Below, one piece after another: positions 28,262-40,873 of a stretch of DNA of 64,000 nt. Below the pieces are notes generated by a model. The model saw nothing but the letters and a program-made list of their open reading frames with translations. It had not been told where the DNA came from and ran no database searches. Location of the stretch: positions 62,001-126,000 of the forward strand of contig NZ_SSBJ01000011.1 in NCBI RefSeq assembly GCF_004795055.1, written 5' to 3'. The stretch's first letter is position 1; each line of letters begins with the position of its first letter. This stretch comes from Streptomyces sp. A1136. GTDB lineage: Bacteria > Actinomycetota > Actinomycetes > Streptomycetales > Streptomycetaceae. A program made the position numbers and the translations under genes.

Positions 28262-29221
28262 CTACCGCTGCGCGGAGTCCCCCACCGGAGCCGAAGCCGG
28301 TGCCGAGGCCGCGGGCAGGGCCGGAGCCGGCGCCGGAGCGGTGGCAGGGGTCGGGGCGGGGGCCGGGGTCGCTGCGGGCGTCCGGGCCGGCGCGGTCGGG
28401 GAGGCCGGGGCGGTGGTGACGAGGTACGGGTCGCTGCGCAGGCCGCGGGAGGTGACCACCACCGGGAACGGAGCGGCCGGGAGGGGGGCGGGGACGGAGG
28501 CGGTGAGGGTGCCCGTCAGCGGGTCGAAGACGGCGGGGACCACGGTGTCGGCCACCGTCACGCGGGCCTGGTCGAAGCCCCCGCCCTCGATGACGAGGGT
28601 GCCGCCCGCGAGGGTGACGTTCGTGATCACCGGATTGGCGCGGGTGGCCAGCTTGTTGACCAGGTACGCGCCCGCCGGGGCCCCGGTCAGGGCCCAGATC
28701 TCCCCGGGCAGGCGCGGCAGCCCGCCGCCGACGTCGGCGAGGAAGAAGAGGACGACGTAGAGCATCGTGACCGCGCTCAGCGACACGTACTGGAGGTCGA
28801 CCAGGTCCGTGCGGCCGCTGTCGTTCGCGATCAGTTCCCGCAGCGGCCGCCGGCCCGTGGTGGTGGGCCTGGGGGCCGGTTTGGCGAGGCTGCCGTTCTC
28901 GACGCGGATGCCGACGACCGTCTTGGCCCCGATCAGCGCCAGGTAGGGGCCGCCCAGCAGCGGCAGGTAGACCGAGTCGAGGTTGGACAGCGGGCCGTGT
29001 TCGCCCTGGAACCAGGTGATGCCGCCCCCTGCCGTCAGCCCGTAGGCGAGGCAGGTGAGCAGCAGCCAGATCAGGATGACGGTCCAGGCCAGGGCGAGGG
29101 TGGTGGAGGTGGAGAGCCGGCCGTCGCGGCCGGTGATGAAGCCGGGGTGGTGGTAGAGCCGCAGGGCGGTCGGGCCGGCGAGGGCGGCGAGTAAGGCCAG
29201 GGCGAGCAGTGCGGAAGTCAT
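28262..29221 (-). CDS. Membrane protein with IPT/TIG-like domain, TTA-containing
   Basis: 319 aa. Membrane segments are visible at about 1-22, 42-66, 85-103 and 150-170. They are followed by an extracytoplasmic domain (about 190-275: NPVITNVTLAGGTLVIEGGGF, VPAVFDPLTGTLTASVP) that reads like an IPT/TIG immunoglobulin-like fold. The C-terminal tail is Ala/Pro-rich. Codon 10 is TTA (29192-29194), so its translation is expected to depend on bldA tRNA. It ends 17 bases from the convergent CGNR gene. No enzymatic motif is recognised. A role in the envelope during development is inferred from the TTA codon only. Confidence 0.72.
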   Translation of the reverse strand: MTSALLALALLAALAGPTALRLYHHPGFITGRDGRLSTSTTLALAWTVILIWLLLTCLAYGLTAGGGITWFQGEHGPLSNLDSVYLPLLGGPYLALIGAKTVVGIRVENGSLAKPAPRPTTTGRRPLRELIANDSGRTDLVDLQYVSLSAVTMLYVVLFFLADVGGGLPRLPGEIWALTGAPAGAYLVNKLATRANPVITNVTLAGGTLVIEGGGFDQARVTVADTVVPAVFDPLTGTLTASVPAPLPAAPFPVVVTSRGLRSDPYLVTTAPASPTAPARTPAATPAPAPTPATAPAPAPALPAASAPASAPVGDSAQR

Positions 29222-29370
29222 GGGTCCCCCGTGTGGTGTCGCGGGGCGGCGATCCGCCCCTCGAAGAGATACCCGCCGGCCCGGAGCATGACAACTCGCG
29301 TGCACTACTCCCGGCCCGGCCACCGGCCCGGCCCGGCGACGGGGGGCGGTCGGGCGACCGGGACCGGGGG

Positions 29371-31056
29371 CTACTCCTGACCCGGCAGGACGGGGAACCT
29401 GCGCGGCGCCACCGTCAGCAGGATCAGCAGCGTGGCCACGGCGGCGAACGCCGCACCGAGGAAGATGTGGTGCACGGCGGCGTCCACGGCGGCCCGCAGG
29501 TGGTCGGCGGCGGCCCGGGGGAGGAGTTCCGGCCGATCCAGTGCCTTCGACACGTCGTCCAGGTGGTCGGGGAGACCGGGAACGGGGGCGTGCGTCAACC
29601 GGGCGGCGATGGTGGCGTTGGCGACGGCACCCATGAGGGCCGCCCCCACGCTCTGGCCCACCTGGCGGGAGAACAGGACGGAGGCCGTCGTCGTACCCCG
29701 TTCCGCCCAGACCACCGTGGACTGGACCCCGGCGATCAGCGGGAGTTGGAACAGCCCGAGGGCGGCGCCGAGCAGCAGCATGATCGTCGCGACCTGCCAG
29801 GGCCGGGCCGGGTAGGGGAGCAGGGTGAAGGCGAACAGCACCACGGCGGCCGTACCGACCCCGGTGGCGGCGGTGTCCCGGAAGCCGATGCGCCGGTAGA
29901 CGTGCTGCGCGAGGGAGGCGGTGACGGGCCAGGTCAGCGTCATGGCGGAGGCGACCAGCCCGGCGTTGACCGCGTCGAGGCCGAGCACGGTCTGGGCGTA
30001 CGTCGGCATGAACACCTGCGGGGCGGCCATGAGCAGGCCGAGCGCGGCCATGGCGAGGTTGACCGCCGCTATGGTGCGCCGGCGCCACACCCAGCCGGGC
30101 AGGATCGGTTCCTCCGCCCGGCGTTCCACCCGGACGACCAAGGCGGCCAGCAGGGCGCCGGTGGTCAGGAGTCCCAGGGAGGGCGCGGAGAGCCAGGGCC
30201 AGGCGACGCCGCCTTCGACCAGGGCGAAGAGCAGCACCCCGCCGCAGGCGAACACGGCCAGCGCGCCCGCCCAGTCGACGCGTCCCCGGCGCCCCGGGGG
30301 CCGCAGGGGCTCGGTGAGGTGGCGGACGATGACGACCAGCGCCGCGAGGGCGAGCGGCAGGTTGAGCAGGAAGATCCAGCGCCAGTCCGCGTAGGTGGCG
30401 ATGACCCCGCCGACCGCCGGGCCGCCGACGGCGGAGGTCGCCCACACGACGGTCATCCGGGATTGGATGCGGGGCCGGTCCCGGAGGGGGTAGAGGTCGG
30501 CGGCCAGGGTCTGGACCGTGCCCTGGAGGGCGCCGCCGCCGAGGCCCTGGAGGACCCGGAAGGCGACGAGGGCGGCCATGTTCCAGGCGGCGGCGCACAG
30601 CAGGGAGCCGAGGAGGAACAGGCTTATGCCGATGAGCAGGACGGGCTTGCGGCCGTGGGTGTCGGAGAGCTTCCCGTAGACGGGCAGGGTGACCGTGCCG
30701 GCGAGCACGTAGCCGGCGAAGATCCAGGAGAAGACGGAGAAGCCGCCGAGGTCGCCGACGATCCGGGGGACGGCCGTGGAGACGATGGCGCCGTCGAGCG
30801 CGACGAGGCCCATGGTCAGCATCAGCGCGGCGACGACGACGCTCTTCGGCCGACCGGACGGCGCCTCGGCCGGGTCCGCCTCGGCCGGGTCCGCCGCGTT
30901 CGATCCCGCCGCGATCGCCGCCGCTTCGGTCGCCGCCGCCTGGGCCGCCTCCGCCCCGGTCTTCCCCGGTCCGCCGTTCCCCGAGTTGGCTGAAACGTTT
31001 CGCCTACCCCGGTTCCGCACACCCTTCCCAGGGCGGCTCCGCGCCCTCTCCCCCAT
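29371..31056 (-). CDS. MFS drug-export transporter, DHA2 (14-TM) type
   Basis: 561 aa from the ATG at 31056; an in-frame start 42 codons upstream is less likely because the sequence there is low-complexity and promoter-like. An Ala/Asp-rich cytoplasmic tail of about 60 residues precedes 14 hydrophobic segments. MFS motifs are clear: LMLTMGLVALDGAIVSTAVP in TM1, the loop GKLSDTHGRKPVLLIG (motif A) and a drug-exporter motif C-like GGPAVGGVIATYADWRWIF. It is likely a proton-driven exporter of toxic or natural compounds. It is divergent from an ABC transporter operon and separated from it by 325 bases. No TetR or MarR gene is adjacent. Confidence 0.92.
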   Translation of the reverse strand: MGERARSRPGKGVRNRGRRNVSANSGNGGPGKTGAEAAQAAATEAAAIAAGSNAADPAEADPAEAPSGRPKSVVVAALMLTMGLVALDGAIVSTAVPRIVGDLGGFSVFSWIFAGYVLAGTVTLPVYGKLSDTHGRKPVLLIGISLFLLGSLLCAAAWNMAALVAFRVLQGLGGGALQGTVQTLAADLYPLRDRPRIQSRMTVVWATSAVGGPAVGGVIATYADWRWIFLLNLPLALAALVVIVRHLTEPLRPPGRRGRVDWAGALAVFACGGVLLFALVEGGVAWPWLSAPSLGLLTTGALLAALVVRVERRAEEPILPGWVWRRRTIAAVNLAMAALGLLMAAPQVFMPTYAQTVLGLDAVNAGLVASAMTLTWPVTASLAQHVYRRIGFRDTAATGVGTAAVVLFAFTLLPYPARPWQVATIMLLLGAALGLFQLPLIAGVQSTVVWAERGTTTASVLFSRQVGQSVGAALMGAVANATIAARLTHAPVPGLPDHLDDVSKALDRPELLPRAAADHLRAAVDAAVHHIFLGAAFAAVATLLILLTVAPRRFPVLPGQE

Positions 31057-31381
31057 GGCCACCCAAGTCCCCTCCCCCGTATCCGCGTGTGCGGGGAACA
31101 CCTTCTCACCGCGGGCGCGGCCGGGGGTATCCCCGAGGTCCGCCGTCCCGAAGGGTGGAGAGACCCGTAGGGGTCCCTCCACACAAAGGGCGAGGGGTCT
31201 TTCGTCCTGGCGGAGGAGGTGGCGGGGTCCGGCGGGTCCTTGACTGGTTCATACGAGCGGCTCGCCCGGGGGTGGGGGTAACCCCCGGACGGACAGGGCC
31301 ACGGGCACCAGTGCGCCGCGCACCCCCGCTCAACAGACTTCGACAGGCGATACGCGCCGACCACCGACGAGGGGAAACACC
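31057..31381. other. Divergent non-coding region between MFS and ABC genes
   Basis: Holds a hairpin TGGAG-A-GACCC / GGGTC-C-CTCCA (31156-31181), a GGGGGT/ACCCCC near-palindrome at about 31274 and GAGGGG before the ABC start. TTGACT at 31240 has no suitable -10. I see no gene. Confidence 0.45.
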
Positions 31382-32170
31382 GTGACAACGGCCATGACCG
31401 AAACCAGGCAGGGGGGCACTGGGGGGCGTTCCGCCGTCGCGGCCCGGGCGCGCGAGGTCGTCAAGGCGTACGGCTCGGGCGAGACCCGGGTCGTCGCCCT
31501 CGACCGGGTCGACGTGGACATCCACCGCGGGAGGTTCACCGCGATCATGGGCCCCTCCGGCTCCGGCAAGTCCACCCTGATGCACTGCCTGGCCGGTCTG
31601 GACACCGTCACCAGCGGCCACATCCACCTGGACGACACCGAGATCACCGGCCTGAAGGACAAGAAGCTCACCCAGCTGCGCCGCGACAACATCGGCTTCA
31701 TCTTCCAGGCGTTCAACCTGCTGCCGACGCTGAACGCCCTGGAGAACATCACGCTCCCCATGGACATCGCCGGCCGCAAGCCCGACGCCCAGTGGCTGGC
31801 CCGGGTGGTGGACACCGTGGGCCTCGCGGGCCGACTGAAGCACCGCCCGACCGAGCTGTCCGGCGGCCAGCAGCAGCGCGTGGCGGTCGCCCGCGCCCTC
31901 GCCTCCCGGCCGCAGATCATCTTCGGCGACGAGCCCACCGGCAACCTCGACTCCCGCGCCGGCGCCGAAGTCCTCGGCTTCCTGCGCCAGTCGGTGGACG
32001 AACTGGGCCAGACCATCGTGATGGTCACCCACGACCCGGTCGCCGCCTCCTACGCGGACCGCGTCATCTTCCTCGCCGACGGACGCATCGTGGACGAGAT
32101 GGCGAACCCGAGCGCCGAGCAGGTCCTGGACCGGATGAAGGACTTCGACGCACGCGGGCGGACCTCGTGA
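31382..32170 (+). CDS. ABC transporter ATP-binding protein, MacB/LolD-like (pair 1)
   Basis: 262 aa, GTG start after GAGGGG. It has Walker A GPSGSGKST, Q-loop IGFIFQAFNLLP, signature LSGGQQQRVAVARAL, Walker B IIFGDEPTGNLD and H-loop VTHDPVAASYADR, the set typical of the MacB/LolD group that powers FtsX-type permeases. The gene overlaps the permease gene by four bases (GTGA), so they are made together. These transporters act by mechanotransmission on extracytoplasmic substrates such as peptides, lipids or drugs rather than by alternating access. It is closely similar to the ATPase encoded at the other end of the window (59594-60364). Confidence 0.95.
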   Translation: MTTAMTETRQGGTGGRSAVAARAREVVKAYGSGETRVVALDRVDVDIHRGRFTAIMGPSGSGKSTLMHCLAGLDTVTSGHIHLDDTEITGLKDKKLTQLRRDNIGFIFQAFNLLPTLNALENITLPMDIAGRKPDAQWLARVVDTVGLAGRLKHRPTELSGGQQQRVAVARALASRPQIIFGDEPTGNLDSRAGAEVLGFLRQSVDELGQTIVMVTHDPVAASYADRVIFLADGRIVDEMANPSAEQVLDRMKDFDARGRTS

Positions 32171-34743
32171 CCGTCATGAAGACCGCGCGGCGCAACTTCG
32201 TCGCGCACAAGGGGCGCATGGCCCTCTCCGCCGTCGCCGTACTGCTCTCCGTCGCCTTCGTCTGCGGCACCCTGGTGTTCACCGACACCATGAACACCAC
32301 CTTCGACAAACTGTTCGCGGTCACCGGCTCCGACGTCACGGTGAGCCCCAAGGAGCCCGACGCCGGCAAGGCCCCCGGTGACAGCGGCAAGCCCGAGGTG
32401 CTGGCCGGCGCGGTCGTCGAGCGCGTCTCGAAGATCGAAGGCGTGAAGTCCGCCGAGGGCGGTGTGATCTCGGCGGCGGTCACCGTCGTCAACGCCGAGA
32501 ACGAGAACCTCGGTTCGGACGGCGGCGCCCCGACCCTCGCGGGCAGTTGGACCGAGAACGAACTCAAGTCCATGAAGATCACCTCGGGTCACGCCCCGCG
32601 CGGCCCGACCGAGGTGATGATCGACGCCGACACCGCGAAGAAGCACCACCTCGCGCTCGGGGACGACATCCGCACGATCGCCGTCACCGGCGACAACCGG
32701 GCGAAGATCAGCGGTATCGCCTCCTTCACCGTCACCAACCCGGGCGCCACCGTCGTCTACCTCGACACCGCCACCGCCCAGCAGCTGCTGCTCGGCACTC
32801 CCGGCGCCTTCACGCACGTCAACGTCACCGCCAAGGACGGGGTCAGCGACGAGCAACTCAAGCAGAACATCGCGAAGGCCGTCGGCGCGGGCACCTACAA
32901 ACTGCAGACCGCGAAGGAATCCGCGGACGCCAACCGCAAGAGCGTCGGCTCGTTCCTCGACGTGATGAAGTACGCGATGCTCGGCTTCGCCCTGATCGCC
33001 TTCCTCGTCGGCATCTTCCTCATCTTCAACACCTTCTCGATGCTGGTCGCCCAGCGCACCCGCGAGATCGGCCTGATGCGTGCCATCGGCGCCGACCGTA
33101 AGCAGATCAACCGCTCCGTCCTCGTCGAGGCCTTCCTGCTCGGCGTCGTCGGCTCGCTTCTGGGCGTCGGCGCCGGCGTGGGCCTGGCCGTCGGTCTGAT
33201 GAAACTGATGGGCCGGATGGGCATGGACCTGTCCACCGACGACCTGACCGTCGCCTGGACCACGCCCGCCGTCGGCCTGTTCCTCGGCATCCTCGTCACC
33301 GTCGTCTCCGCCTACATCCCCGGCCGCCGCGCCGGGAAGGTCTCGCCGATGGCCGCGCTGCGCGAGTCCGGGACCCCCGGCGACAAGCGGGCCGGCCGCG
33401 TCCGGGCCGGCTTCGGCCTGGTCCTGACCGGGCTCGGCGGCGCCGCGCTCTACCTCGCCTCCGCCGCCGACAAGGCCACCCAGGGCTCGCTGTGGCTGGG
33501 GCTCGGCGTCGTCCTGACCCTCATCGGGTTCATCGTGACCGGCCCCTTCCTCGCCGGGATCGTCGTACGGGTGCTGGCCGCGCCGGTGCTGCGGCCCTTC
33601 GGCTCCGTCGGCCGGCTCGCGGAGCGCAACGCGCTGCGCAACCCGCGCCGTACCGGTGCCACCGCCGCCGCGCTGATGATCGGTTTGGCGTTGGTCGCCT
33701 GCCTGTCGGTGGTCGGCTCCTCGATGGTCGCCTCCGCCACCGCCGAGCTCGACAAGTCGGTCGGCGCGGACTACATCGTCAGCTCCCCCTCCGGCCAGCC
33801 CGTCGTGCCGCAGGCCGAACAGGCGCTGCGGGCCGCCGCGAACCTGGACCACGTCACCGCCTACCGCGACATCCCGGTGAAGATCACCGCCCCCGACGGC
33901 TCCAGCTCCGATGACGGCCTGGGCGCCCAGGACCCCACGTACGCCAAGGACATCCGGCGCACGATGACAGCCGGCGAGCACGCGGCCGCGTACGGGCCGA
34001 ACGCCATGTCGGTCGGTTCCCTCTACGCCGGCGAGCACCACCTGAAGCTCGGCGACGAGCTGACGGTCGCCTTCAACGGCGGCAAGACGGCCAAGCTGAG
34101 GATCGCGGCGATCACCAGCGACGAGGGCAACCTCGACAAGGGGATGAAGTACATCAGCACCGCCGTCGCGGAGGCCAACCTCCCGGCCGACCGGCTGCCG
34201 CGCCCCGTCATGCTGCTGGCCACGGCCAAGTCCGGCCAGGCTGACACCGCGTACGAGGGGGTCAAGGCCGCGCTGGCGCAGTACCCGCAGTACAAGGTGC
34301 TCAACCAGGCCGACTACAAGCAGGTCCTGCGTGACCAGGTCGGTCAACTGCTGAACATCGTCTACGGGCTGCTCGCCCTCGCGATCATCGTCGCGGTGCT
34401 GGGTGTCGTGAACACGCTGGCGCTCTCGGTGGTCGAGCGCACCCGGGAGATCGGCCTGATGCGCGCCATCGGTCTCTCGCGGCGCCAGCTGCGCCGCATG
34501 ATCCGCCTGGAGTCGGTGGTCATCGCCCTGTTCGGCGCGCTCCTCGGGCTCGGCCTGGGCATGGGCTGGGGCGCGACGGCGCAGCGGCTGCTGGCCCTGG
34601 AGGGCCTGAAGGTGCTGGAGATCCCCTGGCCGACCATCCTCGGGGTGTTCGCCGGCTCGGCCCTGGTGGGCCTGTTCGCCGCGCTGGTCCCGGCCTTCCG
34701 GGCGGGGCGGATGAACGTACTGAACGCGATCGCCACCGACTAG
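32167..34743 (+). CDS. ABC transporter permease, FtsX/MacB-like, two FtsX domains (pair 1)
   Basis: 858 aa from the GTG overlapping the ATPase stop; an ATG nine bases later is also possible. TM1 is near the N-terminus (MALSAVAVLLSVAFVCGTLV), then an extracytoplasmic domain (about 45-250), an FtsX-type three-TM block (FLVGIFLIFNTFSMLVAQR, REIGLMRAIGADRKQ), a second extracellular domain, and a second FtsX block (REIGLMRAIGLSRRQ near the C-terminus). The repeated REIGLMRAIG elements are the coupling helices. A 40-bp tandem duplication spans the stop codon. A terminator hairpin follows. The substrate is unknown. Confidence 0.93.
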   Translation: MTVMKTARRNFVAHKGRMALSAVAVLLSVAFVCGTLVFTDTMNTTFDKLFAVTGSDVTVSPKEPDAGKAPGDSGKPEVLAGAVVERVSKIEGVKSAEGGVISAAVTVVNAENENLGSDGGAPTLAGSWTENELKSMKITSGHAPRGPTEVMIDADTAKKHHLALGDDIRTIAVTGDNRAKISGIASFTVTNPGATVVYLDTATAQQLLLGTPGAFTHVNVTAKDGVSDEQLKQNIAKAVGAGTYKLQTAKESADANRKSVGSFLDVMKYAMLGFALIAFLVGIFLIFNTFSMLVAQRTREIGLMRAIGADRKQINRSVLVEAFLLGVVGSLLGVGAGVGLAVGLMKLMGRMGMDLSTDDLTVAWTTPAVGLFLGILVTVVSAYIPGRRAGKVSPMAALRESGTPGDKRAGRVRAGFGLVLTGLGGAALYLASAADKATQGSLWLGLGVVLTLIGFIVTGPFLAGIVVRVLAAPVLRPFGSVGRLAERNALRNPRRTGATAAALMIGLALVACLSVVGSSMVASATAELDKSVGADYIVSSPSGQPVVPQAEQALRAAANLDHVTAYRDIPVKITAPDGSSSDDGLGAQDPTYAKDIRRTMTAGEHAAAYGPNAMSVGSLYAGEHHLKLGDELTVAFNGGKTAKLRIAAITSDEGNLDKGMKYISTAVAEANLPADRLPRPVMLLATAKSGQADTAYEGVKAALAQYPQYKVLNQADYKQVLRDQVGQLLNIVYGLLALAIIVAVLGVVNTLALSVVERTREIGLMRAIGLSRRQLRRMIRLESVVIALFGALLGLGLGMGWGATAQRLLALEGLKVLEIPWPTILGVFAGSALVGLFAALVPAFRAGRMNVLNAIATD

Positions 34744-34800
34744 TCGGGCCGCGGTCGTCATGAACGCGATCGCCACCGACCAGTCGGGCGGCGGTCGTCA
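34721..34800 (+). repeat. 40-bp tandem duplication across the permease stop codon
   Basis: Bases 34721-34760 and 34761-34800 are identical except at two positions. In the first copy position 21 begins TAG, the stop codon of the permease; in the second copy the same triplet is CAG. The unit encodes the last residues (NAIATD) plus the start of the untranslated region. Confidence 0.95.
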
Positions 34801-34807
34801 CGGGGGT

Positions 34808-34852
34808 ACACCGGCCCCGGTCCCGCCCGTGGGGGTGGGGCCGGGGCCGGTG
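34808..34852. terminator. Terminator between ABC permease and DUF2079 genes
   Basis: ACACCGGCCCCGG / CCGGGGCCGGTGT, a 13-bp perfect stem around a GC-rich 19-base loop, between convergent genes. Confidence 0.8.
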
Positions 34853-34863
34853 TCGTACCCGGG

Positions 34864-36264
34864 TCACAGCCGCTGGAGGACGGTGATCCCGCCGGCCTCC
34901 CCGAGCACCCCGAACCGGGCGCCGGGATGCAGGCGCACGGCGTAGGCGACCGGGTCGTCGCCGGCCGGGCCGGAGGAGGTGTCGAGGGCGACGAAGGCCG
35001 GTAGCACGCCCTTGGCGGAGCCGATCCAGTACACCCGGCAGCGGGAGGTCAGCCGGGACAACGGCGGGATGTCGGCCTCCACGCTCACCCCGTCGGGTAT
35101 CCGGGCGAGGAGCCGGTCGGCCTCGGTGACGTGGGCGGGCGTGGTGTAGGTGGACGCGTGCCCCAGCCGCTCCAGGGGGAGGGTCGTGGCGCTGAGGGCG
35201 AGCGCGACGGCCAGGACGGCGCCGGGCAACTGGAGGGCGTAGGCGCGCAGCCACGGACGGGTGGAACGCGCGGACGTGTCTAGGGCGTCGACCAGGGCGA
35301 GGGCGACGATCGGCATGAGTACGGCGCTGTAGTGCCAGTCGGTGGACCAGTAGTGGTCGTCGCCGGACAGGAACCGCCAGCCGAGGGTGGGCAGCGCCAC
35401 CAGCAGCAGCGGGGAGCGCAGGGCCAGCAGGCCGGTGGTGGGGACCAGCACCCAGGCGAGGGTGTCGAGTTTGGTGGCGAGTCCGGCGGTCGGCGAGGCG
35501 CCCCCGACCTTCTCCCAGTAGGCGTAGCCGTTGCCGAAGGCCGGTATCACCACGGTGAACAGCAGGGCGGCCACGAGCACGGCCAGGGCCGCGGTCGCGA
35601 CGCCGGCCAGGGCGGCCCGCCGGTCGGTGCGCCGGGCCTGGCGGGCGACGAGCAGGGCCACGACGGCGAGGGTGAGACCGAGGTCCTCCTTGACGAGCAG
35701 CAGCGGCAGCCCCCACAGCAGCGCGGCGCGCGGACGCCGGGCCAGCAGCGCCTCCAGTGCGAAGGCGAGCAGCGGGACGGCGAAGCAGATCTCGTGGAAC
35801 TCGAAGTCGACGGCCCGCTGGATGCCCCAGCCCAACCCGTACGCGGCGCCCAGCGACAGGCCCCGGGCCCGCCCGAGCAGGCGGGTCGCGGCGCGGGTGA
35901 CGGGGACCGAGGAGAGGGCGAACAGCGCGGCCTGCGCGACGAGCAGCGTGGCGGGGCCCGGGAACAGCCGGTAGAGGGGTGCGAGGAGGGCGATGACGGG
36001 GCTGAAGTGGTCGCCGAGGATGTCGGCGCCGGGCCCCTTGAGGTCGACGACGGGCGCTTGGAGGTGCGCGTACGCCCTGACCGCCTGCTCGAAGATGCCC
36101 AGGTCCCAGGAGAGGGCCTCCATCCGCCGGTTCCGGGAGAGGGAGAGCACGGCGTAGGCGACGAACAGCAGGGCGGCCGGTGCGTACGGCTCCGCCCGGC
36201 GCAGGAGCCGGCCCGTCGCGCCCCGGGGGACGGCGGCGGGCCCGGCTATGGCGTCAGTCGTCAC
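34864..36264 (-). CDS. DUF2079 polytopic membrane protein
   Basis: 466 aa from a GTG preceded by AGAGGGAG on the minus strand. It is a polytopic membrane protein with about ten hydrophobic segments. Family-type motifs include SWDLGIFEQAVRAYA with the acidic pair in the first loop, GDHFSPVIALLAPLYRL, FHEICFAVP and LLLVKEDLGLTLA. The arrangement of an acidic first loop and many TM segments resembles GT-C type glycosyltransferases; that function is an inference from architecture, not demonstrated for DUF2079. It is divergent from mfd with about 290 bases between and converges on the ABC permease gene. Confidence 0.85.
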   Translation of the reverse strand: MTTDAIAGPAAVPRGATGRLLRRAEPYAPAALLFVAYAVLSLSRNRRMEALSWDLGIFEQAVRAYAHLQAPVVDLKGPGADILGDHFSPVIALLAPLYRLFPGPATLLVAQAALFALSSVPVTRAATRLLGRARGLSLGAAYGLGWGIQRAVDFEFHEICFAVPLLAFALEALLARRPRAALLWGLPLLLVKEDLGLTLAVVALLVARQARRTDRRAALAGVATAALAVLVAALLFTVVIPAFGNGYAYWEKVGGASPTAGLATKLDTLAWVLVPTTGLLALRSPLLLVALPTLGWRFLSGDDHYWSTDWHYSAVLMPIVALALVDALDTSARSTRPWLRAYALQLPGAVLAVALALSATTLPLERLGHASTYTTPAHVTEADRLLARIPDGVSVEADIPPLSRLTSRCRVYWIGSAKGVLPAFVALDTSSGPAGDDPVAYAVRLHPGARFGVLGEAGGITVLQRL

Positions 36265-36555
36265 GCGGTGGTGCTCCCTCTGCCGGTCGGGTGAGGGGGT
36301 GAACCCTTGCGGCGGGGCGACTCGGCACGCTCGGTCGGTACGTCCGGACATCGTAGAGCGGCGGGGACGCGGCCCGGGCGCCCGGGGCGGGCCGCCCGGT
36401 CGTTGGCCGCCGCCGGGGCGGGCGGTGGGTGCGCCCGCGTCCGGGGCGGCAATCCCACGCGCGGCTGTCGGCCCCGCGTCGTAGGCTGGAGCCCCCGGCC
36501 CGTTCACGTGTCGGGCCCTTCGCGTTGCCCCTCCACCGGACGGAAAGCCTCCTTC

Positions 36556-40089
<3,534 letters not shown>

Positions 40090-40097
40090 CGGCGGAC

Positions 40098-40135
40098 GCG
40101 AGGCGGTCCGGAACCCCAGGTTCCGGCCGCCTCGC
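40098..40135 (+). terminator. Terminator after mfd
   Basis: GCGAGGCGG and CCGGAACC pair with GGTTCCGG and CCGCCTCGC in one long stem with a single bulge, eight bases after the stop. Confidence 0.85.
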
Positions 40136-40246
40136 CGGTGTTCGCGCGGCGACCGTACAACGGTTGCGCACATCCCCTCTCCATGGCCGGAAACGCTGTA
40201 TACGCTCATACCCGCAACCCTTCCGCACGGCCCGTCAGGAGCACCG

Positions 40247-40873
40247 ATGCACGCCCCCGGCATCCCGCCGCAGCATCAACACCAGCCCCGTAACGAGGGC
40301 GTGGTGGCGCTGCGCGTGCTGTTCGCGCTGCTGCCGGTCCTGAGCTGCGGATTCCTGGCCTGGGGCTCGATGCTGCGGCTCGCGATCGTGACCCGCGCCG
40401 CCCGCGACTGGACGCTGCTCGCGCTCAGCTGCGTGCTCTCGGTCGTGTGGATCGCGCTGATCGGCGCCGACCCGACCCCGGACACCAGCGGCTGGCAGGG
40501 CAACGCCGGCGCCGGCGGCACCCTCCTCACGGGCTTCGCCACCTGCGTGTACTTCCTCGTCGCCGACATCCGGCACCACGAGAAGCAGGCGGTCGCACCC
40601 GCCGCGCACTGGTACGCGGCCCCGAACCCGCCCTACCCGAACCCGCGGCAGGCCACGCCGGCCTACGGTTACCCGCCCGCCCAGACGCCCGTCCCGACGC
40701 CCCCGCCCCCGCAGGTCCCGCCGCAGCCCACCCCGCCGCCGCGCATCGGGCAGGTCCGCGCCGAGCTCGACGAGCTCAGCGAGCTGCTGCGCAAGCAGAC
40801 CCCGCACCCGCCGCGCCCCGGCGGCCCCTACCAGGAGCCGAACCCGACCGCCGTGCAGGACCCCCAGCCGTGA
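40247..40873 (+). CDS. Small membrane protein with Pro-rich cytoplasmic tail
   Basis: 208 aa, CAGGAG before the ATG. Three hydrophobic segments are visible at about 22-48, 55-74 and 90-106. The rest (about 120-208) is Pro/Tyr/Gln-rich with a short helical stretch IGQVRAELDELSELLRKQ. Its stop overlaps the GTG of the Ser/Thr kinase gene (GTGA), so both are translated together. I infer that it acts with the kinase, perhaps as a membrane adaptor or substrate, since the kinase itself has no membrane segment. No enzyme motif is recognised. Confidence 0.8.
   Translation: MHAPGIPPQHQHQPRNEGVVALRVLFALLPVLSCGFLAWGSMLRLAIVTRAARDWTLLALSCVLSVVWIALIGADPTPDTSGWQGNAGAGGTLLTGFATCVYFLVADIRHHEKQAVAPAAHWYAAPNPPYPNPRQATPAYGYPPAQTPVPTPPPPQVPPQPTPPPRIGQVRAELDELSELLRKQTPHPPRPGGPYQEPNPTAVQDPQP

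Noticed and set aside
31240..31257. TTGACT plus TACGAG as an ABC operon promoter
   Set aside because: The hexamers are only six bases apart, far from the usual 16-18.
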